From positions 434,001 to 498,000 of the forward strand of contig NZ_CP133784.1 of the NCBI RefSeq assembly GCF_034353875.1: DNA of 64,000 nt, read 5' to 3'. The notes under the pieces are model-generated. The model was not told the DNA's origin and did no database searches. It saw only the letters and a list, made by a program, of their open reading frames with translations. Below, piece after piece: positions 25,666 through 34,476 of this stretch (position 1 is the stretch's first letter; each line of letters begins with the position of its first letter). Source of the stretch: Pseudomonas sp. MH9.2. GTDB taxonomy: Bacteria; Pseudomonadota; Gammaproteobacteria; Pseudomonadales; Pseudomonadaceae. The translations under genes and the position numbers were made by a program.

Positions 25666-27063
25666 TCAGAAATCATGAATCTGCGGATACTGACCGAATA
25701 TTTCACGCATGCCGATTAAGGCGTCGCGCATCTCTTCATCGCTGCACTCGGCACCGACACACACCCGAACGGCCCGTGGTCGTGGGATCCCGCGTACGAT
25801 GAACGGGTCGGGCGAGGTAACGGCGATATGCTTGTGGCGCAGCGCCCGGACGAGGCTGTCGAGCTCCCAGTGGTGCGGAATGCTGATCCAGGCATTGAGC
25901 GCGTTGGGGTGCTGACCGAGCACATACTCCCCCAGGTGTTCACTGACCATTGCCTGCCGCGTATTGAGCAATTTGCGCTGCAGCCGTACCAGGGTGTCGG
26001 CGCGCCCGTCGCAGATCCAGCGCGCAGCGATTTCCGCCACCATCGGCGTCGCCATCCAGCTGTTGACCCGCAAGATACTTTCGGTGCGCAACGCCAGGCG
26101 TTTGGGCACCACCAGATAACCGATGCGCAACCCGGTCAGCACCGACTTGGTCATGCTGGTGCAATAGAACGACAGCTCAGGCAAGTAGTGACTGATGGGC
26201 GGCGGCCGTTGTTCATCCAGCAGCGGGCCATAGACGTCATCTTCGATGATGTGCACGCCGAACTTTCGGGCAATGTCGGCAATCTCGCGGCGACGCGCAT
26301 CCGGCATCAAGGTGGTGGTCGGGTTATTCAGATTCGGTGTGCAGACCAGTGCGGTGATGCGCTCATTGCTGCACATGTCCTCGAAATGCTCGGGATTGAT
26401 ACCATACCGATCCATTTCCAGGCCTTTGAGGGTAAAACCCAGGACCTGTGAGTTACCGATCACGCCATGGTCAGTCACGCCTTCACAGAGCACCACATCG
26501 TCAGGCCCAGCCAACGATGCCAGGGCCAGGAATATTCCATGGGCTGCACCGTTGGTGATCAACAGGGAGTCACGCTCGACTTTCAGGCCTTGACGGCCAA
26601 TCCAGTACACAGCGGCCTCGCGATGGGATTCGAAACCGGCAATCGGCCGACAGGCATGAATCCAGGGCTGTTCTTCTTCGGTGCTGAGTTCGGCACAGGT
26701 ATCACGCCAGAAACGGCCATGCTCGGGAGTGATGATGATCCGCGCAATGGACAGGTCTACCAGCGCCCGCTCTGGGCTGTCGAGGATATAGTTGGCCACC
26801 CGGTCGCTCATGCGCCGCGAAACGAAACTGCCGCGCCCGACCTCGCAGCGCACCAGTCCCTGGCGCTCCAACTCCTTATAGGTGTTAGTCACCGTCTGCA
26901 CACTGATGCCCATCGCGACGGCCACTTGTCGTTGCGGCGGCAGGCGTTGTTCATTGGCCAACACGCCTTGTTCAATGTCGCCGGCAATTGCCTTAACCAG
27001 GATTTTGTATTTGGACTCGCCGCTGCGGGCGAGATCCAGCGCTGCTTTCCACTTGTTCATCAT
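25666..27063 (-). CDS. enuR: MocR/GntR-family PLP-dependent regulator of ectoine genes
   Basis: 465 residues: N-terminal GntR winged helix-turn-helix (about 10-80) joined to a catalytically silent fold-type I aminotransferase domain. The PLP-binding lysine is Lys306 in Ser-Met-Thr-Lys-Ser-Val-Leu-Thr-Gly-Leu-Arg, with Glu-Asp-Asp-Val-Tyr-Gly and Asn-Leu-Asn-Asn-Pro-Thr in the cofactor pocket. EnuR homologues repress ectoine uptake and catabolic genes and are relieved when diaminobutyrate or its acetyl form reacts with PLP. Position between the divergent importer and catabolic genes supports that role. Confidence 0.87.
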   Translation of the reverse strand: MMNKWKAALDLARSGESKYKILVKAIAGDIEQGVLANEQRLPPQRQVAVAMGISVQTVTNTYKELERQGLVRCEVGRGSFVSRRMSDRVANYILDSPERALVDLSIARIIITPEHGRFWRDTCAELSTEEEQPWIHACRPIAGFESHREAAVYWIGRQGLKVERDSLLITNGAAHGIFLALASLAGPDDVVLCEGVTDHGVIGNSQVLGFTLKGLEMDRYGINPEHFEDMCSNERITALVCTPNLNNPTTTLMPDARRREIADIARKFGVHIIEDDVYGPLLDEQRPPPISHYLPELSFYCTSMTKSVLTGLRIGYLVVPKRLALRTESILRVNSWMATPMVAEIAARWICDGRADTLVRLQRKLLNTRQAMVSEHLGEYVLGQHPNALNAWISIPHHWELDSLVRALRHKHIAVTSPDPFIVRGIPRPRAVRVCVGAECSDEEMRDALIGMREIFGQYPQIHDF

Positions 27064-27121
27064 CGCCCGAACCCGTTTGCGCCCTTGGGTTTACAGCATC
27101 CCGCGAGAAACTGAACAAAGC

Positions 27122-27138
27122 AATTGTCCTAGTGCAAT
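27122..27138 (+). promoter_or_regulatory. candidate EnuR operator between enuR and ehuB
   Basis: AATTGTCCTAGTGCAAT, containing the palindromic skeleton ATTG-N2-CTAG-N2-CAAT, in the 285-bp divergent gap. It overlaps a second dyad AGTGCA-N9-TGCACT (27131-27151). A near-copy lies upstream of eutB. Confidence 0.55.
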
Positions 27139-27348
27139 GCAATGATGCACTGAGCTTTTGTATCCTCGGTCCATGGTCAAATCCGACTGTTTCGGCAACC
27201 CTAACAAAAGTACATCGACCTGTACTGAGCGGCTTCACCGCGCAATTGATCCAAAAAAGACGACCTCAGTACGCTTTGCTCTTGCAACACTGCCTCCTAA
27301 CACAGAGCCGTCCTGCGACGGGTCCACAAGAAACAGGAGATTTTATCG

Positions 27349-28209
27349 ATGAGCAATTTCTCTCTAAACGCTTCACCCCCTCTGCGGCAGCTGTTTGTGG
27401 CTTGTGCGGTGTTCGGCCTGGTGGCAAGCGCCCAAGCGGCAACCACCCTCGAGACCGTCAAACAGAACAGCAGCGTCCGCATTGGCTATGCCAATGAAAC
27501 CCCCTTCGCCTATACCGAAACCAATGGCAACGTCACCGGCGAGTCGCCGGAGATCGCAAAAATCATCTTTGAAAAGATGGGAATCAAAAAGGTTGATGGT
27601 GTGCTGACCGAATGGGGCTCATTGATTCCTGGCCTGCGCGCAGGTCGCTTCGATGTCATCGCCGCGGGCATGTACATCACCCCCGAACGTTGCAAACAAG
27701 TGATCTTCACCGATCCGCAGTACCAACTGCCGGATGCGCTGTTGGTGGTCAAGGGCAACCCGAAGAACCTGCACAGCTATGAAGACATCGCCAAGAACCC
27801 GGACGTGAAAGTCGCGATCATGTCCGGTACGGTAAACATCAAGTACGCCCGGGAATCCGGGGTAAAGGACTCGCAAGTTCTGCAGGTGCCCGATACCACC
27901 GCGCAGCTGCAAGCCGTGCGTAACGGGCGTGCCGATACTGCGGTTGGCACCCAACTGACCATGAAAGGTTTGGCCAGCAAGGGCGGAGACAAAGTCGAAG
28001 CGATGACTGAGTTCAAAGACGACCCTGCGCACATCGGTTATGGCGCCCTGGCCTTCCGCCCGGAAGACAAGGATTTGCGCGATGCGGTCAACGGCGAGTT
28101 GCATAAGTGGCTGGGGTCCGAAGAGCATTTGAAAGCCGTCGCTCCCTTCGGTTTTGACAAATCCAACGTGACGACTAAAACGGCTGCCGAGCTTTGCGCT
28201 CAGCCCTGA
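27349..28209 (+). CDS. ehuB: ectoine/hydroxyectoine ABC transporter, substrate-binding protein
   Basis: Periplasmic solute-binding protein of 286 residues (SBP family 3). A signal peptide with a hydrophobic core and Ala-Gln-Ala cleavage site ends near residue 31. The mature part begins with the family pattern Val-Arg-Ile-Gly-Tyr-Ala-Asn-Glu-Thr-Pro-Phe-Ala-Tyr and has Gly-Arg-Phe-Asp-Val-Ile-Ala-Ala-Gly-Met. EhuB-type proteins bind ectoine and hydroxyectoine as nutrients. AGGAGA lies upstream of the ATG. First gene of ehuBCDA, divergent from enuR. Confidence 0.9.
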   Translation: MSNFSLNASPPLRQLFVACAVFGLVASAQAATTLETVKQNSSVRIGYANETPFAYTETNGNVTGESPEIAKIIFEKMGIKKVDGVLTEWGSLIPGLRAGRFDVIAAGMYITPERCKQVIFTDPQYQLPDALLVVKGNPKNLHSYEDIAKNPDVKVAIMSGTVNIKYARESGVKDSQVLQVPDTTAQLQAVRNGRADTAVGTQLTMKGLASKGGDKVEAMTEFKDDPAHIGYGALAFRPEDKDLRDAVNGELHKWLGSEEHLKAVAPFGFDKSNVTTKTAAELCAQP

Positions 28210-28291
28210 TCGAACAGGTATGAGTCGAGACGGGCATGGCGCTTTGGTGTCGTGCCTATTCCCCACACAATCCGGACCTTCAGGTTGAATC

Positions 28292-28951
28292 ATGGGTGAA
28301 TTACTACCGCTTTTAATACAAGGCGCCTGGGTAACTCTTCAGGTGACGTTCTTCGGCTCGCTGCTGGCCATCGCCGCAGCGATCCCGGCAGCAGTAGGCC
28401 GTATGTCGAAATTTTTACCGGTGAAATGGTTTTCCATCGCCTACATCGAACTGTTTCGTGGCACCTCGCTGCTCGTGCAGTTGTTCTGGCTGTTCTTTGT
28501 GTTGCCGTTGCCGCCCTTCAACATCGAAATGAGTCCCTACACCGTGGCCATTGTCGGCTTGGGCCTGCACATCGGTGCCTATGGTGCGGAAGTGATGCGA
28601 GGTGCCATCAGTTCGGTGGCCAAGGGGCAATACGAAGCCTCTACCGCGTTGAACTTCAGCGGCTTCAAGCGCTTTCGCCGCATCATTCTGCCGCAGGCGT
28701 TGCTGGCGGCGATTCCACCAGGTACTAACTTGCTGATCGAGCTGCTGAAAAACACCTCGCTAGTGTCGTTGATTACCTTGTCCGACCTGAGCTTTCGCGC
28801 CCGCCAGCTTGATCAGGCGACGTTCGAGACCTTACAAATCTTCAGTCTGGCGCTAGTGATGTATTTCATCATGGCACAGGCCATCAACTTCGGCATGCGC
28901 CGTATAGAGCGCCACCTGAGTCGCGGTCGTATGCGTGGAGGCCTGTCATGA
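28292..28951 (+). CDS. ehuC: ectoine/hydroxyectoine ABC transporter permease EhuC
   Basis: Inner-membrane permease of 219 residues in the HisM/GlnP family, with about five membrane segments. The EAA loop that contacts the ATPase is seen as Tyr-Glu-Ala-Ser-Thr-Ala-Leu-Asn-Phe-Ser-Gly near 112-122 followed by Ile-Leu-Pro-Gln-Ala. Its last codon overlaps the ehuD start (ATGA), so translation is coupled and the two probably form a heterodimer. Confidence 0.9.
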   Translation: MGELLPLLIQGAWVTLQVTFFGSLLAIAAAIPAAVGRMSKFLPVKWFSIAYIELFRGTSLLVQLFWLFFVLPLPPFNIEMSPYTVAIVGLGLHIGAYGAEVMRGAISSVAKGQYEASTALNFSGFKRFRRIILPQALLAAIPPGTNLLIELLKNTSLVSLITLSDLSFRARQLDQATFETLQIFSLALVMYFIMAQAINFGMRRIERHLSRGRMRGGLS

Positions 28952-29604
28952 ATTTCTTCGACTGGAACTACGCCTGGCAGATCCTTCCGGACTTGTTGCG
29001 TGCTTCGCTCAATACCCTGGGCATCACCCTGATCGGCTTTCTGATCGCCATCGTCCTGGGGTTATTTCTTGCCATCGGCCGCCGTAGCCGCAGAATGTGG
29101 TTATCCTGGCCCGCCACCGCTGTGATCGAGTTCATCCGCAGCACGCCGCTGCTGATTCAGGTGTACTTCCTGTATTACGTACTCCCCAATTATGGGGTGA
29201 GCATGACCGCGATGCAGGTCGGCATCTTCGGTATCGGACTGCACTATGCTTGCTACATCGCCGAGGTCTACCGCGGCGGGCTGGATGCCGTGCCGCGCGC
29301 ACAGTGGGAGGCCGTAACCGCCTTGAACATGGCGCCGTACGCGGCCTATCGCAACATCATTCTTCCCCAGGCACTGCGGCCGATTCTGCCGCCGCTGGGC
29401 AACTACCTGATCGCGATGCTCAAAGACACACCTGTGCTGTCGGCAATCACCGTGGTCGAAATCATGCAGCAAGCGAAAAACATCGGGTCCGAGAGTTTTC
29501 GTTACCTGGAGCCGATTACCATGGTCGGTCTGTTCTTCCTGGCTTTGAGCATTGTTCTGGCCTACCTGGTACGGCGCCTCGAAGTGCGCCTGGAGCTACG
29601 CTAA
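28948..29604 (+). CDS. ehuD: ectoine/hydroxyectoine ABC transporter permease EhuD
   Basis: Second permease, 218 residues, same family as EhuC. The EAA loop is Trp-Glu-Ala-Val-Thr-Ala-Leu-Asn-Met then Ile-Leu-Pro-Gln-Ala-Leu. It overlaps ehuC by 4 nt and shares one base with ehuA through a TAATG junction, indicating strict cotranslation. With EhuC it forms the membrane channel. Confidence 0.9.
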   Translation: MNFFDWNYAWQILPDLLRASLNTLGITLIGFLIAIVLGLFLAIGRRSRRMWLSWPATAVIEFIRSTPLLIQVYFLYYVLPNYGVSMTAMQVGIFGIGLHYACYIAEVYRGGLDAVPRAQWEAVTALNMAPYAAYRNIILPQALRPILPPLGNYLIAMLKDTPVLSAITVVEIMQQAKNIGSESFRYLEPITMVGLFFLALSIVLAYLVRRLEVRLELR

Positions 29605-30476
29605 TGACTACTACATCTCATGCAGCCTTCGCCCAACCCGGCAGCCTGCCGCCGCTGGCGCAATCCCATGAGGCCACCGCCATGCCTCTGCAGAATCTGG
29701 ATAAGCCGATTGTCAGCTTCAAGGATGTGATCAAGCGCTACGGCAGCTTCACGGTGCTGGACAAACTCAATCTCGACGTTAAATGCGGTGAAAAGGTCGC
29801 GATCATCGGCCCCAGCGGCTCGGGTAAATCCACCTTGCTACGGGTATTGATGACCCTGGAAGGCATCGACGAAGGGCTGATCCAGGTCGACGATGAGTCC
29901 TTGACTCACATGACCAATCGCAACGGCGTCTTGGTACCGGCCAACGATCGGCATGTCCGTCGCGTACGCGGCAAGATAGGCATGGTGTTCCAGAGCTTCA
30001 ACCTGTTCCCACACATGACCGCGCTACAGAACGTGATTGAGGCACCGGTGCAAGTGCTGGGTATGAAGTCCGCCGAAGCCCGAGAACGCGCTGCCGAGCT
30101 GCTGGAGCTGGTGGGACTGAAGGATAAATTCGGTCACTACCCTTCCCAACTCTCGGGCGGCCAGCAACAACGCGTGGCCATCGCCCGCGCCCTGGCCATG
30201 CGCCCAAAAGTCATGCTGTTCGACGAAGTCACCTCTGCGCTAGACCCGGAGTTGTGCGGCGAAGTGCTCAACGTGATCCGCAAGCTCGGCACCGAACACA
30301 ACCTGACCATGCTCATGGTCACCCACCAAATGGGCTTCGCCCGGGAGTTCGCCGACCGCGTGTGCTTCTTCTACAAAGGCCAGATCCACGAACAAGGCAC
30401 CCCGGCGCAAATTTTCGAAAACCCACAGCAAGAACGCACGTGCGCGTTTCTGAGTGCGGTCAAAGAGGCAAATTAG
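29604..30476 (+). CDS. ehuA: ectoine/hydroxyectoine ABC transporter ATPase
   Basis: Cytoplasmic ATPase of 290 residues with Walker A Gly-Pro-Ser-Gly-Ser-Gly-Lys-Ser, Q-loop Phe-Gln-Ser-Phe-Asn-Leu-Phe-Pro, signature Leu-Ser-Gly-Gly-Gln-Gln-Gln-Arg, Walker B Val-Met-Leu-Phe-Asp-Glu and the switch His in Val-Thr-His-Gln-Met. The ATG overlaps the ehuD stop (TAATG). The first 35 residues are a polar extension before the ABC fold, so initiation at the later Met-Pro-Leu-Gln-Asn-Leu-Asp (29682) is an alternative. It ends the importer operon, before a strong terminator. Confidence 0.92.
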   Translation: MTTTSHAAFAQPGSLPPLAQSHEATAMPLQNLDKPIVSFKDVIKRYGSFTVLDKLNLDVKCGEKVAIIGPSGSGKSTLLRVLMTLEGIDEGLIQVDDESLTHMTNRNGVLVPANDRHVRRVRGKIGMVFQSFNLFPHMTALQNVIEAPVQVLGMKSAEARERAAELLELVGLKDKFGHYPSQLSGGQQQRVAIARALAMRPKVMLFDEVTSALDPELCGEVLNVIRKLGTEHNLTMLMVTHQMGFAREFADRVCFFYKGQIHEQGTPAQIFENPQQERTCAFLSAVKEAN

Positions 30477-30505
30477 AAAAAGTACGTCGGAGAATTCATG
30501 CACAT

Positions 30506-30551
30506 AAAAAGCCCGGAACAGCGAAGAGTTCACGCTATTCCAGGCTTTTTT
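30506..30551 (+). terminator. rho-independent terminator after ehuA
   Basis: AAAAAGCCCGGAACAGCG pairs with CGCTATTCCAGGCTTTTTT across a short loop, with a few mismatches, and ends in six T. It lies 30 bp after the ehuA stop. Confidence 0.8.
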
Positions 30552-30883
30552 CGATTAAGTCAGTCATCAAAAAATACCTGTCATACCAGTATGATTACCC
30601 AAAAACCCACCGGTGTGTACAAACGGTCATCGAACTGAATAAAAATATTAAGCTGTGAACTTTCCGAGGCTCGGGCAAAATCTCGAGCAACGAGCTAATA
30701 CTCAATTACCTGCTTCTTGATGGGCTACTTTCTTATCGTTCATGATTGGAGACTCGCAGCGCGTGTGACACACGTCAGTGAAGTATTTTAAATCGATTAC
30801 GATGAAGACTTAGGGATGGTCTGAAGAAGACTTCCAAATCTGGTGAAATACGCCTGTCCCACGAACTGAACGGTTGAGCCTTG
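30552..30883. other. spacer between ehu terminator and transposase remnants
   Basis: 332 bp, AT-rich, with no supported gene. An IS5-like terminal sequence (AGGGATGGTCTGAAGAAG, about 30813-30830) near the right side probably marks the left end of the transposase remnant that follows. Confidence 0.4.
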
Positions 30884-31292
30884 ATGAAGCAAATGTCTTT
30901 CGCTGATGCCGAGTACGCTGGCAAACGTAAGCAGACCCGCTACGAGCGTTTCCTGATTGAGATGGATCAGGTCGTGCCCTGGAAAGGCCTGATTGCGTTG
31001 ATCAAACCGCATTATCCGAAGGGTGAAGGCAGTTGTCCGGCGTATCCGTTGATGGCCATACTGCGGGTTCCTCTGATGCAAAACTGGTCCGGCTACAGCG
31101 ACCCGGCGATGTAAGAGTCCCTCTGCGAAACCACAATTATGCGCCAGTTTGCCGGACTGCATTTGGATCGGATTCCGGATGGAACCACAATCCCAAACTT
31201 CCGCCGGCTGTTGGAAAAACATGAGCTGGCCGGTGGAATTTTGCAGGTCATCAACGGCTATTTGGACGACCGAGGGGCAGTCTTGCGTCGGC
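30884..31292 (+). pseudogene. IS5-family transposase, N-terminal part with nonsense mutation
   Basis: The frame begins Met-Lys-Gln-Met-Ser-Phe-Ala-Asp-Ala-Glu-Tyr and has Trp-Lys-Gly-Leu-Ile-Ala-Leu-Ile-Lys-Pro-His-Tyr-Pro, typical of the IS5 N-terminal domain. It is broken by an in-frame TAA at 31112 and resumes in the same frame with Arg-Gln-Phe-Ala-Gly-Leu and Thr-Ile-Pro-Asn-Phe-Arg-Arg-Leu-Leu-Glu-Lys-His. Family similarity ends near 31292, before the first catalytic Asp region, where another element has been joined. Confidence 0.75.
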
Positions 31293-31317
31293 ATGTGGGT
31301 AAAATTGGGTTTCAGCG

Positions 31318-31551
31318 TCAACACTCGGAGCGGATACCGTAGCAGTAGCCCACGATCAGCAGGCGAATCATCAGCTCATGATCAATCGAAGGACGCCCAA
31401 TCGGGCTGTAAAAATCGGCGAGGTAATGGCGCAGGTCGCTCAGATCGGGCCATCGATCAATGCTACGCAGGAGGTGATTTGCTGGGATGTGATCTTCAAT
31501 GTTGAACGAGTAAAACAGCCGTTCCTGTCCACTCGACAATTGGCCCATCAT
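31318..31551 (-). pseudogene. IS1182/IS5-like transposase, N-terminal fragment
   Basis: About 76 residues on the minus strand: Met-Met-Gly-Gln-Leu-Ser, Leu-Phe-Tyr-Ser-Phe-Asn-Ile-Glu-Asp-His-Ile-Pro, Phe-Tyr-Ser-Pro-Ile-Gly-Arg-Pro-Ser-Ile-Asp, and Met-Ile-Arg-Leu-Leu-Ile-Val-Gly-Tyr-Cys-Tyr-Gly-Ile-Arg-Ser-Glu. This is the conserved head of a transposase. It breaks off at 31318-31320, where it meets the IS5 remnant read from the other strand. The catalytic domain is absent. Confidence 0.7.
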
Positions 31552-31623
31552 GCTGCGAATCCTCCCGCCGGCCGATGTCCATATTTTGCCGCAGGCCAGG
31601 CAGGAGATCTACTTTTCAACAGA

Positions 31624-32238
31624 ATCGATCCGAAGAAGTTGTAGGTGTAGTTGAAGAACAGACGGGTCTGATCCAGGTCAGCAGTCCCAGTGTTCCCAGC
31701 GTGGTAGGTGCCGTGGCGCAGGGTAGTGCCGAAGCCTTTCAATGGGCCGGTTTGCACCACATAGTCGACGCGCGTGTCGATTTCCGACTCGTGCTGATCG
31801 GGCCCATGGCCGTCGGCCGCTTTGATACCGTCGCCCCGCAGGTAGCTGATTGACGCCTTCAGGCCGGAAACGCCAAGACTGGCAAAGTTATAGCTGTACT
31901 GGCCGAAGTTGGTGTTCTCACCCGCTCGGGCGAAACTTCCGACGGTAGCGTCGTTGAAAAGGTAAAAACTATAACCGCCTTCGCCTTCGTTTCTACCGTA
32001 CTTGTTAACCACGCTGGCGTCGTTGTTCCAGACGAAACCACCGTTGTCAGAGACCTGAGTTCGGCCCAGCATCAGCGATTGGTTACCCAAGGAGTAGGTG
32101 AACATCGAGCTCCAGGTGTTGTTGTCCACCTTGCCGGTGTTCTTCGCGTAACCACCGTTGTTGTTGAACGCGTAGCCAACCTCACCGTTGCGTCCGTCCG
32201 AGGTGCTGTTGAAATAGCGCAGATCGGTCTTGAACGAA
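31624..32238 (-). pseudogene. inverted 615-bp copy of the oprD-like porin 3' end
   Basis: The minus strand repeats the last 202 residues of the porin encoded at 32862-34205 with no amino-acid change. Differences seen are AAT to AAC and the stop TGA to GGA at the very end, so the copy reads through into transposon sequence. Both ends of the copy abut insertion-sequence debris (IS1182-like at the left, IS21-like at the right). It has no start codon or promoter of its own and is presumed silent. Confidence 0.88.
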
Positions 32239-32310
32239 ATTACTGACCGCAAAACCGAGCACATGCCCAAGAGTCACCGCGAACACGCCGAATGGACACC
32301 GCAACGGCTA
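32239..32310 (+). pseudogene. fragment of an IS21-family IstA transposase
   Basis: A short frame reads Glu-His-Met-Pro-Lys-Ser-His-Arg-Glu-His-Ala-Glu-Trp-Thr-Pro-Gln-Arg-Leu-Ile, a conserved stretch of IS21-type IstA proteins. It begins right at the end of the inverted porin copy and is lost after about 22 codons. Confidence 0.45.
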
Positions 32311-32861
32311 ATCGGCAGGCTATCGATACATCGGCGCCTTAACGAAATGAATTACCCCGCATTTAGGAAACAGTGTTTATCACAAACCGGCCTACTCACT
32401 GTTTCAACACTGCCTTAGAATCCGCCGGCTTCACAGAAGCTATTCCAAGACCTGCTTTCGACAGCACCCAGGGAAACGCTGAAAAATTCTCCTTTCTGGA
32501 AAGCCATCGAGTTGAAAGCCGCGTATTTCTGGGTCTAATTTTTTTGCCAAAGCTTTTTCAGGCCATTCCTAGCGGAAAACCAGTCCATACAAGACGGCTG
32601 CAATTAGTTATACCGGGGTTAGAAATTAGCGTAAAAGTCGCGTTGATCGCAATGGTACTTGCCAGTCTATGATGCTGCCATTGCCAAGAGCGATCAGACC
32701 ACGCAGGTAGACATTATTTCTATTCGGGCACTTATCTACCTGGTCACACCGTTTAACCACCGGATGAAAAATAACACCGCGCCAGTCCATTACTTACTGA
32801 CAGATAGCACTGGCGCGTCACGCTTGTTAATAATTCATAATAAATACACTTTGGGGCAACT
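32311..32861. other. gene-free region upstream of the porin gene
   Basis: 551 bp with no supported gene. It includes an inverted repeat CGCGCCAGT (32778-32786) / ACTGGCGCG (32809-32817), 45 bp before the porin start, which could be an operator or 5'-leader hairpin. The last 40 bp are AT-rich. Confidence 0.45.
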
Positions 32862-34205
32862 ATGCACAGCAAATCACTGTCGGCCACGTTGGCGCTGACG
32901 AGCCTAACCGTGGGTCTTGGATTAACCTCCACCGCGCGGGCAGACTTTATCGAAGACAGTAAGTTATCACTGGGCATGCGTAACTTCTTTTTCAACGCGG
33001 ATAACCACTCCGGTGGTGCAGATCAAAAAGAATGGGCGCAGGGGTTTAAGCTCGATTATATCTCGGGGTTTACCGAAGGCACTGTCGGTTTTGGCGTAGA
33101 CCTTGAAGGCATGCTCGGGCTGCACCTCGACGGCGGCAAAGGCATGCACCCGGCGATCAATACCTTTACTCCGAGCAAAAGCGACGGTTCGGCGGAATCC
33201 ACTTGGGCCAGTGCTGGTGCTACGGTCAAGGCACGCTTCTCCAAGTCTGAAATTCGCTATGGCAACACACTGACCCCAAATCTGCCCATCCTGGTGGCCA
33301 ACGATGGGCGCCTGCAGCTGCAGACCTTCGAGGGCGGCATGATCACCTCCAAGGAAATCGATAACCTGACGCTGACGGGTGGCCAGATCGAAAGCGTCAA
33401 AGGCCGCGCCTCGACCAACAGCACCGGCTTGTCGGTGTCCGGCGCCACGCACGGCAGCAATAAATTCCGCTTTGCCGGTGGCGACTGGAAGGTCAACAAA
33501 GACCTAACCTTGCAGTACTACTACGCCAACCTGGAGAACTTCTACTCGCAGAACTTCTTGGGACTGGTGCATGTGCTACCGATCACCAACGACTCTTCGT
33601 TCAAGACCGATCTGCGCTATTTCAACAGCACCTCGGACGGACGCAACGGTGAGGTTGGCTACGCGTTCAACAACAACGGTGGTTACGCGAAGAACACCGG
33701 CAAGGTGGACAACAACACCTGGAGCTCGATGTTCACCTACTCCTTGGGTAACCAATCGCTGATGCTGGGCCGAACTCAGGTCTCTGACAACGGTGGTTTC
33801 GTCTGGAACAACGACGCCAGCGTGGTTAACAAGTACGGTAGAAACGAAGGCGAAGGCGGTTATAGTTTTTACCTTTTCAACGACGCTACCGTCGGAAGTT
33901 TCGCCCGAGCGGGTGAGAACACCAACTTCGGCCAGTACAGCTATAACTTTGCCAGTCTTGGCGTTTCCGGCCTGAAGGCGTCAATCAGCTACCTGCGGGG
34001 CGACGGTATCAAAGCGGCCGACGGCCATGGGCCCGATCAGCACGAGTCGGAAATCGACACGCGCGTCGACTATGTGGTGCAAACCGGCCCATTGAAAGGC
34101 TTCGGCACTACCCTGCGCCACGGCACCTACCACGCTGGGAACACTGGGACTGCTGACCTGGATCAGACCCGTCTGTTCTTCAACTACACCTACAATTTCT
34201 TCTGA
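32862..34205 (+). CDS. OprD-family outer-membrane porin
   Basis: 447 residues: signal peptide ending Thr-Ala-Arg-Ala near residue 27, then an 18-stranded-type OprD barrel. The family start Phe-Ile-Glu-Asp-Ser-Lys-Leu-Ser-Leu, Arg-Asn-Phe-Phe-Phe-Asn, Gly-Phe-Gly-Val-Asp-Leu and terminal Phe-Phe-Asn-Tyr-Thr-Tyr-Asn-Phe-Phe are all present. OprD porins pass amino acids, small acids or aromatic compounds; the substrate here is not evident. It is flanked by mobile-element scraps and stands alone. Its 3' 615 bp are duplicated in inverted orientation at 31624-32238. Confidence 0.9.
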   Translation: MHSKSLSATLALTSLTVGLGLTSTARADFIEDSKLSLGMRNFFFNADNHSGGADQKEWAQGFKLDYISGFTEGTVGFGVDLEGMLGLHLDGGKGMHPAINTFTPSKSDGSAESTWASAGATVKARFSKSEIRYGNTLTPNLPILVANDGRLQLQTFEGGMITSKEIDNLTLTGGQIESVKGRASTNSTGLSVSGATHGSNKFRFAGGDWKVNKDLTLQYYYANLENFYSQNFLGLVHVLPITNDSSFKTDLRYFNSTSDGRNGEVGYAFNNNGGYAKNTGKVDNNTWSSMFTYSLGNQSLMLGRTQVSDNGGFVWNNDASVVNKYGRNEGEGGYSFYLFNDATVGSFARAGENTNFGQYSYNFASLGVSGLKASISYLRGDGIKAADGHGPDQHESEIDTRVDYVVQTGPLKGFGTTLRHGTYHAGNTGTADLDQTRLFFNYTYNFF

Positions 34206-34210
34206 TCGAT
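33596..34210 (+). repeat. 615-bp inverted repeat, functional-gene copy
   Basis: Partner of 31624-32238, equal in length and nearly identical in sequence, in opposite orientation, with 1,357 bp between. It covers the last 610 bp of the porin gene and 5 bp beyond its stop. Confidence 0.9.
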
Positions 34211-34388
34211 CGCGGCAGAGGTGGCAGCTACCTGAGCTAATGGTTGCCACCCAAGGATTACTTAGCGTTGATCACTAGCAAAAAAAACAGGATTATCGAC
34301 ATCAAAGTCTTTCAACCTTAAGTATTCAACCAGGTAGATGTCAGCAGGAATCCTGCCAGAGACCAGCCGCCACCCTCCTCGCTCTTTC

Positions 34389-34423
34389 GATATAAATACT
34401 CAGTGAAGCTGAGTATTTATATC
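34389..34423. terminator. hairpin downstream of the porin gene
   Basis: Perfect 15-bp arms GATATAAATACTCAG and complement around loop TGAAG. It is AT-rich in the stem base, has no T-run and lies 184 bp after the porin stop. Possible terminator or 3' stabiliser. Confidence 0.45.
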
Positions 34424-34476
34424 CGTCATTGGCAAGAACTAAATTTCGATTTTACGCCCAGTTTACCGGCAGCCAA

